A DNA stretch of 64,000 nucleotides from assembly GCA_963924555.1 (NCBI GenBank), contig OZ004586.1:5476501-5540500 (forward strand), in the 5' to 3' direction. Shown piece after piece: positions 1 through 10,119 of the stretch. The translations under genes were made by a program, and so were the position numbers. The stretch's first letter is position 1. The number at the start of each line of letters is the position of its first letter. Source of the DNA: Crambe crambe. Taxonomy: Eukaryota > Porifera > Demospongiae > Poecilosclerida > Crambeidae. The notes beneath the pieces were generated by a model. That model was given only the letters and a program-made list of their open reading frames with translations, had not been told where the DNA came from and did not search any database.

Positions 1-180
1 CAATATAAACTACGAGTAGATGCACACATGCTTACAGCTAAACTGTTCACACAGACACAGGAACAATATGTCAGGATCGAGGAAGTTGTCTTCATACTTG
101 AGCAAAAAAGAACTTTCCCAGGTACACTGCACCACCTGTCTGGCTTTGATAATATCAATCATGATCACACTTTAAAATGA
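1..180 (+). CDS. Possible terminal exon of an upstream gene
   Basis: Frame 1 is open from the first base to a TGA at 178-180, 59 codons, with a protein-like stretch containing EEVVFILEQKRTF. No start is needed if this is the last exon of a plus-strand gene lying to the left. A GT at 121-122 could alternatively be a splice donor. I do not recognise the family. The open frame could be chance in 180 bp, so confidence is low. Confidence 0.25.
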   Translation, partial: QYKLRVDAHMLTAKLFTQTQEQYVRIEEVVFILEQKRTFPGTLHHLSGFDNINHDHTLK

Positions 181-2231
181 GCAGCGATCTCGCCACCTGA
201 TTTGTTCTAATTAACAGTTATTTCAATTTTATTAAAGTAAAAATTTTGACCAGGAAAATCTGAGAAACATAAAATTAAATTGGTATGGCCTAATTGTGGC
301 CTGTTTGTTGAAATGTTCACTTCACGAATTCACCTATACTGTTGTCTCTGCTGTTTCTGTCCATTACTTTTGGTGTCTCTTGGTCCATTCCCTGATCTCT
401 GAGATTTCTGCTTGAATCTACTAAAGTAACAACTGGTGGCTAGGCCTACTCCATTTTTTTTTCCATCATGACATGTGTCATGCTTGCAAGCTTGTGCAAT
501 GTATTGCGTGGGTGTACATGAATGTGTGCGGTGTGCTACTATTGTATACGTACCATCGCCACATATTTGTTCCCAAAAGCTATATCTGGAGTTAAGAGGA
601 TAATGCTCAAGCACTTAGATTTGATTGGTCAAATCAATCAATAATGTCATAAAGAAATATTATATAACATCTACTAATAAGGAAATAAAACGAACAAGTA
701 GAGATGGCCGTGTGTAAGGTCAAAAAAGTTCATGAACAAGTGAGCATGCGTGCGCATTAAATTAAGTACGAGTCAATCAAGTGACTTCCTGTAATGATTT
801 TTTGAGCCTCAGCCCATGCACAAGGGTTATAGTACTCAGTTGGTGTATCTGCGTTATTATCAACTACGCAATCAGTAGTGATTAGAATGCTTCAATTTCA
901 GCAAGGTTTTATTCATGAAAGAAGGCAAGATTTGCAGCCTATAATAATATGCAGGCCACTAAGAGGCTGACATTAGCAGTCATTTCACAAATGGGTAGAC
1001 TTACTGTTTTTGGTATTGATGTACAATGCAGTGATGTGAATGCCACTGACCACTGCTGGTCCAGTAGCCATCTTGCATACTTGAAACACAGTCAGTATCT
1101 GCATATATAACACTAACTCAAAGTGTGTTTGAGGGCTATTACATGTATTAGTGCCAGCTAGACCCTTCATCAATGAGAGAAAGATTCTACTTGTATGATG
1201 GCTACTACTTTGGCAAGATGATTTACTTAGCTGAGTCAAGATATCCCCAAGCAACACTATATTCAAAGCTGATTAGCCTAGGGCCCATCCAGTTGAATTA
1301 GCATGTATGTGAGATGAGAACTTTACAGTGGCCAACCAGTTAGTCAGCTGACTCTGATCTTTCCTTAAAATTTCTCAATTCAAAGCAGATGTGATCGAGT
1401 TTTTCTGGGGGCACCACACCCCCTAGATTGTGCTGTGTAGTAGTCCGACGCTATAATACCCGACCACTCACACTCTGCCCCTGCTTTACCATGGTAGATG
1501 CTAATGCCCAACAAATTGACATCTTTCTGTCTGGGCCTTGAATAAACTAAATCAGGGTTACTAGGAAGGGTATATTATAGAGCAGACTGGATAGAAATAC
1601 CTTTAATGTAAGTCTGCATCAATGAAGAAAGAATTACCACGGTGAACACAGCACAGAAAAGAAAAATGTTTGAACCACGGTTAGACTTATTTCCCTCATC
1701 AAAATCACTCTCCATGACGACGCCACCTAGTAGTATGTAGCTGCAATTCTAAATATTGCACATCGAGGTCTGTGAGGCTTTTTTTTTTTTCATGAGACTC
1801 TCAATTCAATGAGCGCACTAAACTTAGTAACCGGCCATAGATAGTATATTATCGCCCCAACCAGCAAAGAAACCGGTACCATACCTTACTCTAGAGTTGT
1901 GACTTCTCACAGTTCTGTAGATAAGCTTACTTCTAAAGCTCTCTTACCGGTAGATCTACTACAAATATTCTACAGCTTCAAGCACATTTGATCTCGCAAG
2001 AACCATAGACTAGGGCAATGTGCATCCATCATTTGAGTCACGGTGAGCGAACAAGCAAGCTTTTTGAGCTGCTTGTGCAAAAAATTAATATCTCCCAACA
2101 AGCATGCGCATTAGAAATAGGGGGCTGAATTTTCTGTAGTACCCCGGAACTATTGACCACAAACAACAGATCGCCAAGGATCGCTATCGCCAAAGATCAC
2201 TATCGTCAAAGAGCAGCTACGACTTATCAAG
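181..2231. other. Non-coding stretch upstream of beta-catenin
   Basis: I see no coding exon here; the open frames are short, lack splice-consistent neighbours and resemble no family I know. Near the right end, 2170-2220 holds three imperfect copies of an ATCGCYAARGATC-like unit, and 2264-2308 holds two copies of a TTGATTAGCCTCGAG-containing unit. The region probably contains the promoter and first non-coding exon of the beta-catenin gene (inference from position). Confidence 0.4.
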
Positions 2232-2425
2232 GTAAATAGCTGCTTTTTAAAATGACCTCTACGGAGTCATCTTGATTAGCCTCGAGTTATTTTGATTAGC
2301 CTCGAGCTGTAAGCGAGCTTTTTGATGTCAGGTGTTGTCTGGCCTGCCAAACTAGTAATATCTATTAACTAGCGATGTCAGTCAATTGCTAGATTTGTAT
2401 GATACCCTCTGAATCTTCCATTTAG
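2232..2425 (+). other. Putative 5'UTR intron of beta-catenin
   Basis: A donor CAAG|GTAAAT at 2232 and an acceptor CATTTAG ending at 2425 would place a 194-bp intron just before the start codon at 2442. The first transcribed exon would then be non-coding and end at 2231. This rests on splice-site sequence and position only. Confidence 0.4.
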
Positions 2426-2441
2426 GTGGAAGTATAAAGTC

Positions 2442-5400
2442 ATGGATCAGGGATGTAAGTGGTATTTTTTCCTTTTTTAACACAACTCACTATTACTTGG
2501 TTTACTTGTTTATTTTAGATTATCCTTATCAGTATGAAGACCAAGTGAGTTTCTGGAATCATTTGGGAGATTATTATGAGGGGAGGTAGCTAGTCTCGGG
2601 CACCTTGATCTGGATAGCTAACTTACATACCTGTACACAAGAATCTATCCAAAAAAAAAAGAAAAAAGGTGTAATTGCAGCTACTTGCAATTATGTATTG
2701 CCCTTCATTTTAGCGAGCTCAACGTGGTGAAGGTATTATGCAAGCTCTACAAGAGAAGAGGCAAAGGCTGATTATGAATCTACAGTCATATCCATTCCAA
2801 AGGTATATAAAGCACGAGTGTATTGTGTGTTGTTGCTTTATCAATATTTAATTGACAGGAATGAAATTGAATCACAAATACGCCAAGTCGACAGAGAAAT
2901 ACAGCAGTGCCGAGACCAGTTTGGAGCAGGAATTGATGTGTATGGTGAGCAAGTCATAATCCTGTGGTGATGATTGTATACTGTACTACACTTGTGTAGG
3001 TTATCCTCCCAAAGGCAGTGGACATAGTTCATACATGTCACCAGTGGATTCAGCTATTGCTTCTGGAGCTACCTCTGGTGTAACCACTAAAGCCCCATCT
3101 GTGGTGGCTGATGGTGATTTGGAGACATTTGATGATGAAGACCAGTTTCGACCTCCTCAGTCAGCTGGAGGATTTAGTTGTCAGAGTTTTTCTGATCCAC
3201 AACCAGGAGGTACAGGTTTTCAATTAGTCATGTCATCAGGAAGTGTGCTAAGTGTACTATGTCATGATCTCACTGTTGTACATCCTGTATGTGACATGTA
3301 ATTACATAAGTATGCAGGCCAAAGTTACCATGGTGATAACTCTATAACAGGTGGCTGTAGCTGTTGTGTGATATGATATCCTGTTTTTAGCAGTAGGCCT
3401 TAATATATGGAATGTGGGCTGTTATGTGTTACTTGTGAAATTTAATAACTGAGGGTCTGTGTTATTTAATTGTGAATCTTACAATGACTATTATAGAGGT
3501 ACTTTTACCCTTTGTAGCATCAGCAACTGAACAAATAGTCCAAAGTCACCCTGATCGTATTCGAATGACTATGTTTCCAGATGATGGTATGGAAGTTCCT
3601 TCTACTCAAATGATCCAAAATCAGCAAACTAACTTGCAGCGTCTGGCTCAGCCAACCCAAATTTTGAAAGCCACTATTTCAAGCTTAGCAAATTATCAGG
3701 TACATAGTTGTTTCATGTCTTTCTTCACTTAGTATGTGAATGATAATATCTGTATAGGGTTCCACTGAGATGGCTGCTCAGGTTTTACCAGAACTAACTA
3801 AGCTGCTCTCTAGCATGGATGAAAGTATTGTATTAGAGGCAGCTAAGCTGATAATGGAACTGTCTAAGAAAGAAGCCAGTTGCCGTGCTATCATTGGTAG
3901 TGAACTTGTGATCAATAGCCTTATTAAGACCATGGCATCTACTGGAAATGCTGAATTGCAGAAATCTATATCTGGTACTTTGCACAATGTATCAAATGAT
4001 AGGTACGTACGTACTTTGTGTATGTGATGACAAGCTGAGATTGTTACTTTACTGTAGAAATGGTCAGATAATGATTTACAATTGTGGTGGCATCCCATAC
4101 TTGGTACGTCTTTTGACTTCTCAAGTCAATGGTGTTCTATTCTACGCTATTACCACTTTGCACAACATGTTACTCCATTATGAGCCAGCCAAAATGGATA
4201 TTAGGCTTGCAGGTTAGTAGTTTGTTGTGTTGATAGTAAAAGTTTATGTAATCTGTATTGCAGGTGGCTTAGAGAAAATGGTTGCTCTATTGGTCAAAGA
4301 TAATCCCAAATTTCTTGCTATCACTGCTGATTGCCTTCATCTTTTGGCCTATGGCCACCAAGACTCAAAGGTACAGCTTGTTAATTTTGCACATGGTTAG
4401 TTTCATGTTACTTTACTTATGTAGCTTATCATTCTTGCTGCTGGTGGTCCTTCCTTGTTGGTACGTATCATGAGGCTCTACACTTATGAAAAACTTTTGT
4501 GGACTTGTAGTCGTCTCTTGAAAGTGCTTTCTGTTTGTCCCAGCAACAAACCAGAAATTGTTCAGGTGTGTTATAGTGTTTGTATGCTACCATTACGTGT
4601 ACTTCATCATCATATAGGCTGGGGGAATGCAAGCTCTTGCTAGTCACTTAGGACATCGATCTACTCGACTGGTTCAAAATATTTTATTCACTATTCGCAA
4701 TCTCTCTGATGTTGCTACTAAGCAGGTGTGTAAACCTACTTATGGTGCGTTATGTATGAGAGCAGATAGTTACAGTATTTATGAATTACAGGATCATCAA
4801 GAGGATTTGCTCCGTCAGTTGATCATGCTACTTGGGTCCAGTGACGTTAGTATTGTTACTTGTTCTGCTGGTGTCCTATCAAATCTTACCTGCAATAATG
4901 CCAAGAACAAAACTATAGTGTGCCAGCTTCATGGTGTTGAAGTGAGAATATTTCCTACTGTTAGTTAATTGAGTTATTATGGACTTCCTTCGTTAGGCTC
5001 TTTTGCAAGCTGTAAATAACTCTGGTGGGCGTGAAGACATCATTGAAGCAGCTATATGTGCTTTAAGACATATTACTAGCCGTCATCCCAGTGCTGAGAT
5101 GGCTCAGAGCTCTGTTCGTTTACAAAATGGAATTCCAATGCTTGTCAACTTTTTGCAACAGCAGTGCCGGTGGCCCCTTTTACAAGCTCTCATTGGTGAG
5201 TATAACTGGTAATACACAACTATTGAATTTTCAGTTATCCATTTATTACATTTATTATTATCAGGTCTGATTCGAAATCTAGCTTTGACATCAGAAAATC
5301 TCCCAGTGCTACGTGAGAATCAGTGTGTTGAGAATATGTGGCATATTCTCAGTTTGGCAAAGCAGGAATCTCACCGTAGAGGTCATTCTGGTGGACCACC

Positions 5401-8400
5401 TGGATATATTGTATGTATCAATAAGTTCATAATTTTAGGATCAATATTGTGTATGCACTAAATATTTAGGATGGTGTCTACATGGATGAGATAGTGGAGC
5501 TAGCTGTGGGTGCTTTTCATCTGATCGCTAAAGACTTATCTAGCAGGTCTAAAATGAGGCAGCTGAATTGTATCCCAATATTTGTGCAGGTAATCCTTTT
5601 CATACTGTGCTTGAGCCTCTTTAAGGTACTCTGTTGTTGTTATAGCTGCTGTACTCAAACATAGAGAATATCACACGTGTTGCAGCTGGAGTGCTTTGTG
5701 AGTTGGCACAGGATCCTGAAGGTTCTGCACTCATAGAGAGGGAGAATGCTACTGCTCCTCTAACTGAGCTTTTACATTCCAGGAATGAAGGTGTAGGTGA
5801 GTGTGGAAGACAAAGAAATTAGCATTAGCCGCTCTTGTGATAAAAGAATGGTCCTATGTGTAGTGGTTTGTTTTTTGTTTTTTTTCAAATGGAACCGCAT
5901 ACCAAGTAGAAAAATGATATACCAATTTAGAACCATACCCTGCAAGGGGCGAATTTTCCAATTAGAGTCAGAGAAGATAGTTTATGCTATGAAGTGCCAA
6001 CCAAAATGTTGGGTTCTGGCGTCCTGGGTTGCTCTGGAGCAGTCTACAGGCCCAGCCCAAACGTGGAATACGACAGATGTATCGAACTTGTCTTGGTATC
6101 CGGAATCTTAATAGACTGAACTGAAATCAATAAACATGGTGTTTTTTTAGTTCTGTGTGGGCATGCTCAATAGATAAATGAATTATATAATAAAAATTAA
6201 TTATTGTCCTTATTGGCTCTGTGTGCATGTCCCTATCCAGATCCTTGTTGGAGAGGATGGGTTGGCAGATGATCTGTAGACCAGCCGCTCCCAACATCAG
6301 CCTAGGGAAGAGCAGCAAGATGTAGATATTTGCAAGCATACGACTCCGTGTTGGATTCTCTGTGCATGAAGCTTTCATCAGCTAGCTTTAGTGCTACATT
6401 TGTACTCTATCTAGCCTCCTGCATCAACTCAAGCATGTATTGGGTAAGGGTCACTTTGTATGTGACGTCTAATTACGTAGCTAGGAAAAAATGGCATTCC
6501 ATTCCACTTGGTCTCGCTAAATCATCGGTGTTTGCTGAGCAATGCCTGAGAAAGAGAAGATGGGCATGTAATTTTTGGCTCTAGTATAACAGTAGATGGG
6601 AATAAGCTCCAGAGTGCAGAAAGATTACATTATTTACTTGGTATGTTTTGTTGTTTTTTTTTGTTTTTTAATATACCAAGTACAAAATGGCACGTTGCGG
6701 GATTTCCAACTAAAGTCAGAGCTAGAGAGAAGCTAGTTTATGCTATGGAGTGCCAACTAAAGCCTAGGGAAGAGCAACAACGTAGCATAGATAGTTTATA
6801 TTTGCAAGCGTATAGGTTGGAACATCTAATTATGTAGCTAGGGGGGGAAATGACATTTTGTTCCGCTAAATAATCAGTGTTTGCTGAGCAATGGCTGAGA
6901 ACGATAGCGTAGTTTTATTTTCAAGCATATAAGCTGGGAAACCCACTTCCACATGACTCTGCTGCTGGATTCTCACTGCACAAAGCTTGTTTAGCACTAT
7001 ATTTGAAGTCTTTTTTTTTCTTTTCTTTTCTTTATAACTTTAGTGCCGAAGTGGACACAAGGCGAATCAACTAGCCACTGGCTAATACTAAGGCTGCCTA
7101 AATGAAAACATAGTCTTCTTTAGTCTTGCTCTAAATGTGTAGTTTTGAAGCATGGGCCTTAGAACGTAAGTTCTACCTATGCTACGTAGAGAAAATAAAT
7201 TTGCATTCATTAAACTATCTGTTTCTCAGCAATGGCTGAGAACAAGATAATTTTGGCTCTAATAGCACTGACATGGGAAGAACAAAGCTTCAGAGTGCAT
7301 GTAAGAGCATAAACGTTATTTAATTTTCTACTTGGTATGTAGTTTTTTGCCATGTATACTTGATATGGACTGATAGTTAATAAAAAAATCATGCTTGTTA
7401 TTATGCCACTACCTGCATGTGATCTTGTGCTCAGAATTGTCTCCTCTCTGGGCGAAAAAAAAAAAAAAAAAAAAAAAGCCTGGTGCATGCTGTGGCTGAG
7501 CTACTTGTTAAAGAACTGTCTACTCATTAAAAATTGTGATTAATATGGTGTAGTATAATTCAGCAAGCAAGCAAGCTAAGCTATATAGGTCTACACTCCA
7601 AAATGCCCCAGGCATGTGTACATAATGTCATGCATACTGTGTATGTGCCAGTTGTAATTATTCTATGACGTTTTGTTATAGTATGGTGGATAGGTAAGCA
7701 TTACAACTTTGTATACATGCATTACATAACTCAACAGCAGAGATTTGAAATTAGAGCCATTATAATTATAGGAATTGCTCTCAAATGTTGCATGTTACTC
7801 TAGTTAATTTTACACATGTGTATGTAGTAACTACCAGGCCTTTATTTTTCCACAAGAGCCTGGGTACTAGGGAGGTATATATGTTTGATGTATTATCATC
7901 ATTGCTTTGTATAGCTGCTTATGCTGCTGCAATTCTGTTTTGTTTGTCTGAAGATAGTCGAAGGCAAGCAGCAGCCCCAAACAGTCACTCTGGAATTATA
8001 AGAAATGATGTAAGCTGCTGATAGTTATGACATGAATCTATCTAAATAAAAGGATTGTTTACATTTTAGGCATCTTTAAGTAGTGTTCAGCTTGGCTACT
8101 ATGGAAGTGGTGGTGGTACCAATAATCCTGGGCAATCAATGCCATCAACTAACATTCACAGTGGTAGTCATCCGGATACTGGTTATACTACACCAAATGA
8201 TGTGTCTGGCCTTCTGACACCTGATCTTGATTTACCGATAGACTTTGGTGCTTTTGATGACTTTCCAGTTACAGAAACCTTCACGTCACACCCACCTTCA
8301 GTTGCTACACCTCACACTCACCATTATACTCCTCAACCCCCACACCAATCACAGCAGCTTCAGCAGCACCATCTTCCACATGTGCCCCCCATTCAACCAT

Positions 8401-8576
8401 CACATAATCATGGTAATGTACAATCATAACATTCTAGTGACTCTCTTCATCAAGTTGTTACTACTACATATTTTGCAGGGAATTATCCATACCCTCACCA
8501 GAGCTATAATCCTCCTTCTCCAGCTGTAATGGACACTGCTCCTGGAGGTGGTCAGTGGTTTGATTCTGACCTTTGA
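2442..8576 (+). CDS. CTNNB1: Beta-catenin (armadillo family), 19 exons, 887 aa
   Basis: Wnt co-activator and cadherin-alpha-catenin linker, acting at the membrane and in the nucleus. Coding exons: 2442-2454, 2519-2544, 2714-2802, 2859-2944, 3000-3209, 3518-3699, 3758-4002, 4058-4212, 4264-4370, 4425-4565, 4618-4725, 4792-4941, 4997-5195, 5265-5410, 5470-5589, 5646-5796, 7915-8009, 8070-8412, 8479-8576. All junctions are GT-AG and all phases agree. Residues 88-105 correspond to the GSK3/CK1 phospho-degron. Residues about 150-202 match the alpha-catenin-binding segment ([13 protein letters not shown], ending LANYQ). Armadillo repeats run from about 203 to 735. The TCF-binding lysines of vertebrates (K312, K435) correspond to K371 (DSKLII) and K492 (CNNAKNK). 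The tail is Pro/His/Gln-rich and ends QWFDSDL, a PDZ-type ligand like the vertebrate one. Oddities: the degron core is DSAIAS rather than DSGxxS, and intron 16 (5797-7914) is repeat-filled. Exon edges are read by eye; identity is near certain. Confidence 0.96.
5830..7500. repeat. Dispersed-repeat cluster in beta-catenin intron 16
   Basis: The 2.1-kb intron holds several related blocks. AGTTTATGCTATG-containing segments occur near 5980 and 6735, GCCTAGGGAAGAGCA near 6300 and 6762, TTGCTGAGCAATG near 6530 and 6880, and ACTTGGTATGT near 6637 and 7330. The same words recur in reverse at 35755-36250 and near 38520-38690 in CFAP65 introns. This points to a non-autonomous interspersed element with several partial copies. 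No coding exon is needed here because the flanking beta-catenin exons join in phase. A 23-bp A-run lies near 7455. Confidence 0.6.
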
Positions 8577-8952
8577 ACATGAACTCGACAAGGAAGCTAT
8601 ACATAATTAATTTGAATTGTTCAGTATAATAGCTATGTGCTGTACATACTTTTCTATTAATTTTTTTTGTGCAAGCGAATCCAGTGTAGCCGTTTAAACT
8701 TTGAATGGTAACATGCTTAATTGAGATCCAACATTGCAAAATGAGCTATGAATGTTGTGAAGCAAATATAATTTTCATATTAGCAGATGTCTGTAGAAAA
8801 AAAGGAAGCTATAGATGTATACTACTAACCACCTGCAAAAAGAAATCACAAATGGGCCTGGCATAACAAGTAGATATAGACCACTTAATTTTTCAAAATA
8901 GAGTAAAACAAGATCTTGAAAATGAAAGTTAAGTGAAGGCTCTGGTTGGTAG
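8577..8952. other. 3' flank of beta-catenin
   Basis: AT-rich sequence between the beta-catenin stop codon and the left TIR of the transposon. It probably includes the 3'UTR. I see no canonical AATAAA just after the stop and no gene. Confidence 0.4.
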
Positions 8953-9087
8953 CAAGAGTAAATGAGGGAGAGTGTCGAACTGCCCATAGAGCCGTACAAA
9001 CACCATTTGGAAAGTAACGTGACTAATGCTTAAACTCACGTGTGACAATTCCGTCAAAGTACGTAATAAGTGACCTATGCCCTCAAG

Positions 9088-10119
9088 ATGGCAAGTGGTG
9101 ACTGTGATGATGATAGTCCTTTCTATTTGTATCTAGATGACATTTATGACGAAATTGAGATAGAGGAAGAAATAAGTACGTCTTCCACTAATGCCACAGC
9201 AGCACCGGGAAAAAAACGCAGGGCTGCTGATGTGAAAGAGGCTGAGGGGGGCACTAAAAGGAAACGAAAAGTGCTAAATAAGACGGAGATAATGTTATTG
9301 TTGTGTGATGTGGATATTTGCAGTGTTATAAAACATGTAAAATCTACTATTGAGGCTGAAAAACACATGGAAGAAGTTCCTGGTAGAATGGAATTTTGGA
9401 ATGCTTTGGAAAAATCAGAATCCCTGATGAAAGAAATCATGCTCTCCTTGACAAGTACATTTGCTAGTCTATATAAAAGTTGTGACAAGGGAAAATGTAA
9501 GTACTTAAACTTTCAGTTGGAGTGGCATCGGTACTGTAGTGTTTTCTTATTACCACCTGGCAAAGATGTATCAGATGTTGACTATGATGTTCAGAAATAT
9601 TCTGAACTTGCCAGGTTGCAACAGAGATGGATTGGGTTTTGTGAACTACAGATTTTGTGGAGCTGCTATTGCTGAAATGCTGCATGGAAGATACACCAAG
9701 CATCAAGCACAGTTTAAAAGCTTCTATAAATAGGGAAATAGAAGTTTTAAAATGTATACAGTGCACTGGAAAGGATCATATCCCCCAGGAGCTCCGATAC
9801 CGTGACAATGGTCATATGTATTTCCTTTAAAAAATATGGGTCCCACTTGATTGAAGTGGCTGTTAATCAAATGCAACTTAACCAAGAGCTGCTAAAGCAG
9901 TTTACTGATATCCTAAAAGGGAAAATGTCGGAGCAAAAACTAGATAAAAAGCAGTATGAATGTGAAATCCAAGCAGTTTACAAGGAATTAAGTCTTAAAC
10001 TATGCCATACCCGACTTGGTGAATTTATTTGTGTTGTGCAACAAACTGCTGCAGCTGAACAAGGAAAATCTATTCAAATACTTGAACTGGGCAAAAAGTG
10101 TTTCTACTACACTTCCTGA
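9088..10119 (+). pseudogene. Accessory plus-strand gene of the TIR transposon (broken)
   Basis: From the ATG at 9088 one frame runs to a TGA at 9673-9675. It has an acidic N-terminus (SGDCDDDSPF), a basic nuclear-localisation-like patch (KRKRKVLNK) and then a helical, unrecognised region. Related coding text continues in another frame around 9600-9733 (FCGAAIAEMLHGRYTKH) and returns to the first frame at 9802-10119 (MQLNQELLKQFTDILK). This suggests one longer protein broken by small indels. The last 120 bp are antisense to the end of the transposase gene. I do not recognise the family. It could be a DNA-binding partner of the transposase, but nothing in the sequence proves that. Confidence 0.5.

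Noticed and set aside
330..1266. Open frames of about 93 codons upstream of beta-catenin
   Set aside because: Low-complexity or unrecognised text, no flanking splice sites that connect them, composition like non-coding DNA.
3778..4098. 106-codon minus-strand frame at 3.8-4.1 kb
   Set aside because: Antisense to armadillo-repeat exons; no independent support.
8245..8529. 94-codon plus-strand frame overlapping the beta-catenin tail
   Set aside because: Out-of-frame shadow of the His/Pro/Gln-rich exon 18.
9499..9518. Possible 20-bp intron (GTAAGT...TTTCAG) in the plus-strand transposon gene
   Set aside because: Too short for a spliceosomal intron, and the frame reads through it without a stop.
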